Below, piece after piece: positions 16,683-23,939 of a stretch of 64,000 nt of DNA (its first letter is position 1; each line of letters starts with the position of its first letter). Source of the stretch: Verrucomicrobiota bacterium JB024 (lineage in GTDB: Bacteria; Verrucomicrobiota; Verrucomicrobiia; Opitutales; Cerasicoccaceae); the NCBI GenBank assembly GCA_030673825.1, contig JAUTCS010000106.1, positions 1 through 64,000 of the forward strand. The letters run 5' to 3'. Under the pieces are notes generated by a model, which did not search any database, was not told where the DNA came from, and saw only the letters and a list, made by a program, of their open reading frames with translations. The position numbers and the translations under genes are program-made.

Positions 16683-18221
16683 ATGTCTCAGATCATCGCA
16701 GTCCTCGATTTCGGCTCGCAGTACACGCAGGTCATCGCCCGGCGTATCCGCGAGTGCAACGTCTACTCGAAAATCTATCCTTTCGGCGTCAGCGCCGAGG
16801 AGTTGAAAAAGGACAATGTCCGCGGGATCATCCTCTCAGGCGGGCCCAGCAGCGTGCTGCTTCCGAAGTCACCCCGTCCGGATGCGAAGCTGTTCGAACT
16901 CGGCGTGCCGGTTCTGGGCATTTGCTATGGCGTGCAGCTGATCGGTCACCTCCTCGGTGGCAAGGTCGAGAAGAGCAAGCAGCGGGAGTATGGCAAGGGC
17001 ACCCTCAACGTCCGCAAAAAGGGCAAACTCTTGGCCGGGCTGCCGAAGAAATTCCAGGTCTGGAATTCCCACGGCGACCGCGTGATCGAGCTGCCCAAGG
17101 GCTTCGAGGCCATCGCCTCGACGGAAAACTCCGACGTGGCCGTGGTGCAGGATGCCAAGCGCAACATTTTCGGGATGCAGTTCCACCCGGAGGTCGTCCA
17201 CACCGAGCACGGCATGGAGATCATCCGTAACTTTCTCCTTGGTATCTGCCGTTGCAAGGGCGACTGGCAGATGTCCGACTACGTGGAGACCGCCGTGCAG
17301 CAGATCCGCGAGCAGGTCGGCGACAAGCGCGTCATCCTCGGCCTCAGCGGCGGGGTGGACTCGTCCGTGGCCGCGGCGCTGATCCATAAGGCCATCGGCA
17401 AGCAGCTGACCTGCGTCTTCGTGGACAACGGCCTGCTGCGCAAGGGTGAGCGCGAGAAGGTGGACCGCATTTTCCGCGACCACTTCAAGATCAACCTCAA
17501 GGTCGCCAAGTCCGGCCCGCGCTTCCTCAAGAAGCTCAAGGGCGTGACCGACCCCGAAAAGAAGCGCAAGATCATCGGGCGCGAGTTCGTGAAGGTCTTC
17601 GACGAGGAGGTCAAGAAGATCGGCGAGGTGGACTTCCTGGCGCAGGGCACGCTCTATCCAGACGTGATCGAGAGCGTCGCCATCGGCGGCAACCCGGCCG
17701 CCCTGATCAAGAGCCACCACAATGTCGGCGGCCTGCCCAAGCGCATGAAGCTCAAGCTCTTGGAACCGCTGCGTGAACTTTTCAAGGACGAGGTCCGCGC
17801 CCTGGGCGAAGAGCTCGGCCTGTCGAAGGAAATGGTCTGGCGTCATCCCTTCCCCGGCCCCGGCCTGGGCGTGCGCGTGATCGGCGACATCAAGCCCGCC
17901 TACCTGAAAATCCTCCGCGAGGCCGACTACATCCTGCTGGAGGAGATGAAGCGCACCGGCTACTACGCCAAGGTGTGGCAGGCCTTCTGCGTGTTCCTGC
18001 CCGTGCAGACGGTGGGCGTGATGGGTGACGAGCGCACCTACGACTACGTCATCGCGGTGCGTGTGGTCGAGAGCCAGGACGCCATGACGGCAGACTGGGC
18101 GCACATCCCGCACGACATTCTCCAGACGATCTCCTCGCGCATCATCAACGAGGTCAAGGGGGTCAACCGCGTCGTGCTCGACATCAGTTCGAAGCCGCCG
18201 AGCACGATCGAGTGGGAGTAG
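16683..18221 (+). CDS. guaA: GMP synthase (glutamine-hydrolysing)
   Basis: Converts XMP, ATP and glutamine to GMP, the last step of GMP synthesis in the cytosol; 512 residues, full length. The N-terminal class I glutamine amidotransferase has the nucleophile Cys81 in GICYGVQL and the His/Glu pair in [13 protein letters not shown]. The ATP pyrophosphatase domain has the P-loop [10 protein letters not shown] near residue 220, and the dimerisation domain ends with [10 protein letters not shown]-run at 18258-18262 behind a poorly paired stem could be a weak terminator. Confidence 0.98.
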   Translation: MSQIIAVLDFGSQYTQVIARRIRECNVYSKIYPFGVSAEELKKDNVRGIILSGGPSSVLLPKSPRPDAKLFELGVPVLGICYGVQLIGHLLGGKVEKSKQREYGKGTLNVRKKGKLLAGLPKKFQVWNSHGDRVIELPKGFEAIASTENSDVAVVQDAKRNIFGMQFHPEVVHTEHGMEIIRNFLLGICRCKGDWQMSDYVETAVQQIREQVGDKRVILGLSGGVDSSVAAALIHKAIGKQLTCVFVDNGLLRKGEREKVDRIFRDHFKINLKVAKSGPRFLKKLKGVTDPEKKRKIIGREFVKVFDEEVKKIGEVDFLAQGTLYPDVIESVAIGGNPAALIKSHHNVGGLPKRMKLKLLEPLRELFKDEVRALGEELGLSKEMVWRHPFPGPGLGVRVIGDIKPAYLKILREADYILLEEMKRTGYYAKVWQAFCVFLPVQTVGVMGDERTYDYVIAVRVVESQDAMTADWAHIPHDILQTISSRIINEVKGVNRVVLDISSKPPSTIEWE

Positions 18222-18305
18222 CCGCAAAGGCGCTCTCCCTGTGGAGGGGAGTGGCACTTTTTGTTTCGCCCATTGTCTGATTACACGTATTAGATAAAAC
18301 GCACT

Positions 18306-19049
18306 ATGATCCGTTGCCATACCTTCCTCATTTTTACCCTTCTTTGTTCCTCAACCCTCATGGGTGGAGAGGTCGATGACATCCTGGCCAAGGCCCGCGC
18401 GCGTCTCGGGACCGAGAAGCAGCTCGAATCCGTCCAGACCATCCAGTATCAGGGGCAGGTTTACGGGGCTGATGGCGAAAAGCAGGACAGCCTCAACCTG
18501 ACCTTTAGTAAACCGGACAAACAACTCTTGGTGATCGAGTCCGACGCGCAGAAGCGCACCACCGGTGTGAACGGCTTCGAGGGCTTCGTCGAGGTCATCA
18601 ACCGCCAAGACGCTTACAAGAGTGGTATCATCGTGCTCAACGCCGATCAGGTCCGTCGCCTGCTGGCCAACGCGGCGGAGAACCTCTACTTCTTCGAAGG
18701 GCCTCAGCACCGCACCGGCGGTACGATCACCCTGGAAGGCAAGCAGACCATCCGCGGACGCGAGTGCTACAAGGTGCGCTTTGCCTACGCCTGCGGACTT
18801 TTCTACATCCGCTACTTCTCCACCGACACCTGCGAGCTGGTCTCCACCATCAACGGCGAGAGCAACCAGGAGCTGGTCGAGAGCGACAGCGAGCGGGTGG
18901 GGGGCATCCTTTTCCCGAAAAAGGTCGAGACCTACGACGAGGAGGGCGATTTGATTCGCACCGTGGTCTTTGAAAAGATTCTCATAAACGAGCCCGTCGA
19001 TGATTCTATCTTTGATTTTCCCGCCATACCCGCTTCACTGAAGCCCTAA
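18306..19049 (+). CDS. Secreted LolA-like protein of unknown function
   Basis: Predicted protein of 247 residues with a signal peptide (residues 1-20, ending STLMGG). The rest is a beta-rich chain with repeated strand-turn patterns (YQGQVYGADGEKQDSLNLTFSKPDKQLLV) and a C-terminal FPKKVETYDEEGDLIRTVVF. This recalls the curved half-barrel of LolA/LppX lipoprotein carriers, but no defining motif is seen, so function is unknown. Its stop codon overlaps the hisD start by one base (TAATG), so it should be translationally coupled to histidine biosynthesis, an odd partner for a secreted protein. Confidence 0.75.
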   Translation: MIRCHTFLIFTLLCSSTLMGGEVDDILAKARARLGTEKQLESVQTIQYQGQVYGADGEKQDSLNLTFSKPDKQLLVIESDAQKRTTGVNGFEGFVEVINRQDAYKSGIIVLNADQVRRLLANAAENLYFFEGPQHRTGGTITLEGKQTIRGRECYKVRFAYACGLFYIRYFSTDTCELVSTINGESNQELVESDSERVGGILFPKKVETYDEEGDLIRTVVFEKILINEPVDDSIFDFPAIPASLKP

Positions 19050-20353
19050 TGGCAGGAAAGATCCTAAACTTTGACGAGCCGGGCGTCCCGGCCCGTTTGA
19101 TCAAACAGCGCGAGAGTGCGTTGAGCGACGCGAGCGTCGCGGCCACCGTGCGCGAGATTCTTGGAGCGGTCAGCCGCCAGGGCGACAAGGCCGTGCTGAG
19201 CTACACCGCGAAGTTCGACCACGCCAAGCTCTCGGCCGCGGACCTGCGCGTCGATCCCGAGCTGCTGAAGGCCGCGCCAAAATCCCTCACGCCCGCCCGC
19301 CGCAAGGCCATCCGCGAGTCCATCGCCGGGGTGAGCGAGTTTCACAAGCGCACGCTTCCCAAGGCGTGGCGGGCGAAGAACCGCCACGGGGCGACCGTGG
19401 GCGAGGAGTTTTACCCGATCGAGCGCTGCGGGCTCTACATCCCCGGCGGGCAGGTGCCGCTGGTCTCCACCGTCATCATGTCGGCCATCCCCGCGAAGCT
19501 CGCGGGCGTGCCGCAGATGGTCGTGTGCACGCCGCCGCAGGCCGACGGCTCGGTCAACCCCGGGCTGCTGGCCGCGCTGCACTACTGCGGCGTGACCGAG
19601 GTGTACAAGCTCGGCGGTGTACAGGCGATGGGCGCGTTGGCCTTTGGGACAAAGACGGTCCCGCGCGTGGACAAGATTTTCGGTCCCGGCAATGCCTACG
19701 TCATGGAGGCCAAGCGCCAGCTCTTCGGCCAGGTCGGGGTGGACCTGCTGCCCGGCCCGAGCGAGATCCTCGTCGTCGCCGACGGCGGCGCGAACGCGGC
19801 CTTTATTGCCTCCGACCTGCTCGCGCAGGCTGAGCACGGCACGGGCAAGGAAAAGGTTTACCTCGTCTCGACTTCCGAGAAGCTGATCGAGGCGGTCAAC
19901 GCCGAGATGGCGAAACAGACGCCCTCGCTTTCGCACGCGGCCAAGATCAAGGCTGTATTGAAAAAGCACTACATCGCGGTCAAAGTCTCCTCGCTGGAAA
20001 AGGCCGCCGAGGCCGCCAACCTCATCGCCCCCGAGCACCTGGAACTGCACGTCGAAAAATCCAAGCTGCCCAAGCTCGCCAAGTCCATCACCACGGCGGG
20101 CGCGATGCTCCTGGGCGGGTACACGCCGACTGTGCTGGGCGACTTCGTGGCCGGGCCCAGCCACACGCTGCCGACGGACCGCACGGGACGCTTTTTCAGC
20201 GGCCTGCAGGTGTGGGACTTCATGCGGCGCACGAGCATTGTCAGCTACGATGCGCGCAGCTGCGCGAAGGCCTGGCCGACGGTCGAGGCATTCGGCGAGA
20301 TGGAGCAGCTTGACGCCCACAGCCGTTCGCTCAAGATACGGGTGGAATCCTGA
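19049..20353 (+). CDS. hisD: Histidinol dehydrogenase
   Basis: Oxidises histidinol to histidine with two NAD+, the last two steps of histidine synthesis; 434 residues. Typical blocks are ERCGLYIPGGQVPLVSTVIM, KIFGPGNAYVMEAKRQLFG, the AEHGTGKEKV zinc/substrate region and the C-terminal FVAGPSHTLPTDRTGRFFSGL. It heads a tight hisD-hisC-hisB cluster (4-base gap to hisC). The start overlaps the preceding stop by one base. Confidence 0.96.
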   Translation: MAGKILNFDEPGVPARLIKQRESALSDASVAATVREILGAVSRQGDKAVLSYTAKFDHAKLSAADLRVDPELLKAAPKSLTPARRKAIRESIAGVSEFHKRTLPKAWRAKNRHGATVGEEFYPIERCGLYIPGGQVPLVSTVIMSAIPAKLAGVPQMVVCTPPQADGSVNPGLLAALHYCGVTEVYKLGGVQAMGALAFGTKTVPRVDKIFGPGNAYVMEAKRQLFGQVGVDLLPGPSEILVVADGGANAAFIASDLLAQAEHGTGKEKVYLVSTSEKLIEAVNAEMAKQTPSLSHAAKIKAVLKKHYIAVKVSSLEKAAEAANLIAPEHLELHVEKSKLPKLAKSITTAGAMLLGGYTPTVLGDFVAGPSHTLPTDRTGRFFSGLQVWDFMRRTSIVSYDARSCAKAWPTVEAFGEMEQLDAHSRSLKIRVES

Positions 20354-20357
20354 TCCG

Positions 20358-21464
20358 ATGAACCGGAACTATAACCCCCTTTCGCGTGCCAATCCCCATG
20401 TGCGGCGGTTGCACGCGTATGTGCCCGGCCAGCAGCCTTCCGGCGGCGACTGGGTCAAGCTCAACACGAACGAAAACCCGTACCCGCCGAGCCCAAAGGT
20501 GCTGGAAGCGATCCAGGCCGAGCTGGCCGGGGAGGGGACGCGCCTGCGTCTGTACCCGAACCCGCTCTCCATGCCGCTACGTCAGGCCCTGGCCACGCAC
20601 CACGGGCTCAAGCCCGATCAGGTGCAGGCCGGTAACGGCTGCGACGACGTGCTGAACCTGCTCATGCGGGCCTTTGCCGGGCCGGAACGCCCCGCCGGGA
20701 TGATGATCCCCAGCTACTCGCTCTACAGCGTGCTGGCGGATATCCAGCAGGCGAAAATGATCGAAGTGCCCTTCGACCGGTCGATGGCGCTCGACCCCGA
20801 GGCCATCCGCACCTGCGGGGCGAACCTCTTTTTCCTCACCTCGCCGAACGCCCCGACCGGGGTCGGCTTCCCGCGGGCTGAGGTGGAGAAGGCTGTGGCG
20901 GCCTTCGAGGGCATCTTCGTCCTCGACGAGACCTACGCGCCCTTCGCCGGAGAGGACGCGGTCGCGCTGTTGGCGCGCCACCCGAACCTCGTTATCGTGC
21001 GCAGCTTCTCCAAGGCCTTTTCGCTGGCCGGGATGCGCGTGGGCTACGCCATGGCCTCGGCTGAGATCATCGAGCTGCTGGACCGCGTGCGCGACAGCTA
21101 CAACCTCGACCGCCTCGCCCAGGTAGCCGCTCTGGCCGCGCTCGCGGACACCGCGTACTACGCCAAGACCACGGCGGACATCCTCGCCGTGCGCGCGCAG
21201 ATGGCCGACTGGTACGCCTACAAGGGCTGGTTTTGCTATCCTTCGGCGACGAACTTCCACTTTGTCGAGCCGCAGACCAGCACCGGGGAGACCGGCGCGG
21301 GGGTGGCCGAAAGCCTTTACAACGCCCTGAGCGCGCGCCGCGTGCTCGTGCGTTACTTCCCGAAGCATCCCTTGACTCAGGGCTTCCTGCGCGTCACGCT
21401 GGGCACCGAAAATGAAATGCAGCGCTACCGCGATGCAGTGGACTCATGGCTGAAAACACACTAG
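20358..21464 (+). CDS. hisC: Histidinol-phosphate aminotransferase
   Basis: PLP-dependent aminotransferase, 368 residues, converting imidazole acetol phosphate and glutamate to histidinol phosphate. The class I/II fold is clear: [15 protein letters not shown] at the N-terminus, the SPNAPTG cofactor site, DETYAPF, and Schiff-base Lys219 in [16 protein letters not shown]. The frame is open upstream into hisD, but the ATG 4 bases after the hisD stop gives the normal length. Its 3' end overlaps hisB by 19 bases. Confidence 0.95.
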   Translation: MNRNYNPLSRANPHVRRLHAYVPGQQPSGGDWVKLNTNENPYPPSPKVLEAIQAELAGEGTRLRLYPNPLSMPLRQALATHHGLKPDQVQAGNGCDDVLNLLMRAFAGPERPAGMMIPSYSLYSVLADIQQAKMIEVPFDRSMALDPEAIRTCGANLFFLTSPNAPTGVGFPRAEVEKAVAAFEGIFVLDETYAPFAGEDAVALLARHPNLVIVRSFSKAFSLAGMRVGYAMASAEIIELLDRVRDSYNLDRLAQVAALAALADTAYYAKTTADILAVRAQMADWYAYKGWFCYPSATNFHFVEPQTSTGETGAGVAESLYNALSARRVLVRYFPKHPLTQGFLRVTLGTENEMQRYRDAVDSWLKTH

Positions 21465-22054
21465 AACGCCGCTCCGAGCGGAAACGCACGACCAAGGAGA
21501 CCGACATCTCGCTGACCCTGTGCCTCGACGGCACGGGCCAGTCGAAGATCGACACGGGCATCCCGTTCGTGGACCACATGCTGGACCTGTTCGCCCGGCA
21601 CGGGCTCTTTGACCTCATGGTCGAGGCCTCGGGCGATCTGGCGGTGGACTATCACCACACGGTCGAGGACCTCGGCATCGTGCTCGGTGAGGCGTTCAAG
21701 GAGGCCATGGGCGACAAGAAGGGCATCGTGCGCTACGGGTTCTTTCTGCTGCCGATGGACGAAACGCTGGTGCGCGTCGCGCTCGACCTGAGCAACCGCC
21801 CGCTGTTCGTCTATAAGGTGGAGGCGCCGGTCCTGTTCGTGCGCGACTTCAACATCGCGCTGTTCAAGGAGTTCTTCCAGGCCTTTGCCAACAGCTGCGG
21901 GGCGAACCTCCACCTGTGCCTGGAGTATGGAGAAGAGCCGCACCACGTGGCCGAGGCGCTCTTCAAGGGCTTCGCGCGTGCGCTCGACATGGCCACGCGG
22001 GTCGATCCGCGCCAAGCTGACAGCCTCCCCAGCACCAAGGGTCTGCTGACGTAA
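21446..22054 (+). CDS. hisB: Imidazoleglycerol-phosphate dehydratase
   Basis: Dehydrates imidazole glycerol phosphate to imidazole acetol phosphate; 202 residues, monofunctional (no histidinol phosphatase domain). The paired manganese-binding motifs HHTVEDLG and [18 protein letters not shown] are visible, with [18 protein letters not shown] near the start and the common STKGLL ending. It overlaps hisC by 19 bases, so the two are probably translationally coupled. No clear terminator follows; a dispersed repeat does. Confidence 0.97.
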   Translation: MAENTLERRSERKRTTKETDISLTLCLDGTGQSKIDTGIPFVDHMLDLFARHGLFDLMVEASGDLAVDYHHTVEDLGIVLGEAFKEAMGDKKGIVRYGFFLLPMDETLVRVALDLSNRPLFVYKVEAPVLFVRDFNIALFKEFFQAFANSCGANLHLCLEYGEEPHHVAEALFKGFARALDMATRVDPRQADSLPSTKGLLT

Positions 22055-22065
22055 CTGCACTTTCT

Positions 22066-22096
22066 TTAACCACGGATTTCGCGGATAGCACCGATG
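22066..22096 (+). repeat. Dispersed ACCACGGAT repeat, copy 1
   Basis: The 31 bases starting TTAACCACGGATTTCGCG and ending CACCGATG lie just after hisB. A near match in reverse orientation lies at 30425-30446 upstream of trpF. Sequences of the type 'aaccacggat...cacggatg' recur in intergenic DNA of many bacteria, including verrucomicrobiotes. No function is known to me. Confidence 0.5.
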
Positions 22097-22189
22097 AGAA
22101 GAAAGAGTCGGGCTGTTCCCGGTTAATCGCGGAATTTTCCCAAGCCGGGGAGGAGAGAGCATTGCTTGTCCGCTTCGGGACGTGGCATC

Positions 22190-22348
22190 TCAGCGCAGGT
22201 AGTCTTCGAACAGGACGACGAGGACGCCAATGACTATGAGCCCGCCCAGAATGATGTACGGGATATAGCTGTGCCGTTCGCGCCATTTGACGACGCGACG
22301 GATATTGACCTTTTCCACTCGGTGTTTGGCGAGTTTCTGGCGCGGCAT
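22190..22348 (-). CDS. Very small single-helix membrane protein (52 aa)
   Basis: Short ORF of 52 codons with a convincing layout. A basic N-terminus (MPRQKLAKHRVEKVNIRRVV, then KWRERHSY) precedes one hydrophobic helix (IPYIILGGLIVIGVLVVLF, about residues 29-47) and a short end EDYLR. This topology, positive-inside then helix, is typical of real small membrane proteins and unlikely by chance. It lies 78 bases behind the ferredoxin gene on the same strand and could share its transcript. There is no strong ribosome-binding site, and I know of no family, so confidence is moderate. Confidence 0.55.
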   Translation of the reverse strand: MPRQKLAKHRVEKVNIRRVVKWRERHSYIPYIILGGLIVIGVLVVLFEDYLR

Positions 22349-22426
22349 CGAACGATCTACGGCACGTTGGCCGAAGACTTAAGAGAGCTGAGAGAGAAAG
22401 AGGGGAAAAAACGGCGAAAGGGGACC

Positions 22427-22675
22427 TTAGTCCTCTTCGCCGTCGTCACCGATGGCCTCGACGGGGCAGCCTTCGAGGGCCTCCATGCACTGGTCGATGC
22501 CGTCCTGCGATTCGGGCTGCTTGTACACGTAGGAATAGCCGCCGTCGTCGTTGCGCGTGAAGTAATCCGGTGCCGTTTCGCGGCACAGATCGCAGTCGAT
22601 GCATTGTTCATCGACATAGAATTTCCCGGAAATGTTTTCGGGCCACTTGTCACCTTTATCAGCCATAAGGAACAT
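22427..22675 (-). CDS. Ferredoxin, single [4Fe-4S] type
   Basis: Electron carrier of 82 residues. The binding motif reads CIDCDLC with a fourth cysteine in ALEGCPVEAIGDDG, which gives one [4Fe-4S] cluster in an acidic protein (GDDGEED end). The segment between (RETAPDYFTRNDDGGYSYV) matches the small bacterial ferredoxins of this class. The ATG at 22675 was chosen because GAGGAA lies 7 bases upstream; a second ATG at 22666 is possible. The redox partner is not evident from the neighbours. Confidence 0.9.
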   Translation of the reverse strand: MFLMADKGDKWPENISGKFYVDEQCIDCDLCRETAPDYFTRNDDGGYSYVYKQPESQDGIDQCMEALEGCPVEAIGDDGEED

Positions 22676-22809
22676 GCAATATTTCCTCGGCGGGCGGGTA
22701 GTCAAGTTATGATTTGAATATATATTTGCCAGACGGTAGGAATTGGGCACTGTTTCGGCTTTTATTATCGCCCGTTGGCGCAGAGCGTGCGGGCTCGTTT
22801 TGAGGAATC

Positions 22810-23715
22810 ATGCTTTACGATAGACCCTACATGCGTACGGAGCCGGCGGGCCGGTCCGTCCCGTATCTGTACTGGTTTCTGGGTGTCCTGGTTGGCGGGT
22901 TCATACTGCAGAAGATGCTCGCCGTGTGGTTCGGGCAGGGGGGGATGCTGCTGAATTGGGTCGCCCTGAGCGTGGGTAATCTTTTCTCCCTAAAAATCTG
23001 GACACTGGGGACTTATGCGCTGCTGCACGAGGACTTCTGGCACCTGTTCGGTAATGGGTTGGGAATCTTCCTGCTGGGGCGGGCGCTGTTGCCCGAGATC
23101 GGCCACCGGCAGCTGACGAAGCTCTCCGTCATCATGATTGTGGTTGGGGGCGTGTGCTGGGCGCTGGTCCACCTGGCCGCGCAGGGAAATCTGCTGATCG
23201 GGGCTTCGGCGGCGTCGCTGGGGCTGCTCACGCTCTTTTGCGTCATGCACCCGAACCAGCCGATCACGATCCTGCTGTTTTTCGTGTTTCCGCTCACCTT
23301 CCAGCCCAAGTGGCTGCTGTGGATCGCCCTCGGGATCAACGGGGCGGGCTTCCTGCTGGCGGAGTTGCCGATGGCCTTCGGGGTCGCGCCCGTGCTGAGC
23401 ATGGGGCCCGTTGGCTGGTCAGCGCACCTGGGCGGGATGCTCGTTGGCTACCTCTATTACCGCTTCGCGCTGAGCGGCTTCCGTCCGGCGTGGATGCCCC
23501 GTCGCAGCGTGAAGATCGAGCCCCCGGCCTGGATGCGCAAAAAGAAGGCCGCCGAAGAGACAAACCGTCCCTTTAAGCTCAACCTGAGCAACCGCGCCGC
23601 CCTGCGCAAGGAGGTGGACCGCATCCTCGACAAGATCACGCAGGAGGGCTTCGGCGCCCTCACCGACGAGGAGCGCGCCATTCTGGATCAGGCCAAGGAT
23701 CTGCTGAGCAAATAG
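22810..23715 (+). CDS. Rhomboid family intramembrane serine protease
   Basis: Inner-membrane protease of 301 residues with about six transmembrane helices. Rhomboid landmarks are HEDFWHLFGNGLGIFLLG (second helix), the nucleophile motif GASAAS with Ser133, and the catalytic His206 in SAHLGGMLVGYLYYR. The motif is GxSA rather than the usual GxSG. After the last helix comes a cytoplasmic basic linker and a short helical tail (LDKITQEGFGALTDEERAILD) like that on some bacterial rhomboids. Substrates are unknown. The second in-frame ATG (22840) is an alternative start. Confidence 0.9.
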   Translation: MLYDRPYMRTEPAGRSVPYLYWFLGVLVGGFILQKMLAVWFGQGGMLLNWVALSVGNLFSLKIWTLGTYALLHEDFWHLFGNGLGIFLLGRALLPEIGHRQLTKLSVIMIVVGGVCWALVHLAAQGNLLIGASAASLGLLTLFCVMHPNQPITILLFFVFPLTFQPKWLLWIALGINGAGFLLAELPMAFGVAPVLSMGPVGWSAHLGGMLVGYLYYRFALSGFRPAWMPRRSVKIEPPAWMRKKKAAEETNRPFKLNLSNRAALRKEVDRILDKITQEGFGALTDEERAILDQAKDLLSK

Positions 23716-23782
23716 ACCGGGCAGGACTACGCCTGTGCCTAAGATCATCTCATCGTACGCCTCAACTGGAGGTCTCTTTTAC

Positions 23783-23849
23783 CGGGAAGGTCGGGAAGTT
23801 CTGAAGGAAAGGTCGGAAATCGTTCTTTCTGTTCTTCCCGGCCTTCCTG
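23783..23849. repeat. Long inverted repeat between rhomboid gene and glnE
   Basis: A 16-bp inverted repeat (23783-23798 and 23834-23849; arms begin CGGGAAGGTCGGGAAG, with two G-T pairs) encloses a 35-base A/G-rich and T/C-rich loop that can pair further. It lies 67 bases after the rhomboid gene and 90 before glnE. It is followed by TAAATA rather than a T-run. It may be a terminator in either direction or a folded leader of glnE. Confidence 0.5.
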
Positions 23850-23939
23850 TTAAATATCCTGTCTGATTAGAAGGGAAAACCGACGCGCCCATATAAACGG
23901 CGTTGCGCGACGGGCGGAGGCGCTGGTAAGTTTTTCGGT

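Noticed and set aside
18233-18264. Terminator after guaA
   Set aside because: The T-run is present but the stem pairs poorly (several mismatches), so it is only mentioned with guaA.
16868-18320. Long - strand frame across guaA
   Set aside because: Antisense to guaA, whose amidotransferase and P-loop motifs are unambiguous.
22166-22717. 183-codon open frame on the + strand
   Set aside because: It overlaps the ferredoxin and the small membrane ORF on the other strand; the ferredoxin has clear cysteine motifs and this frame does not.
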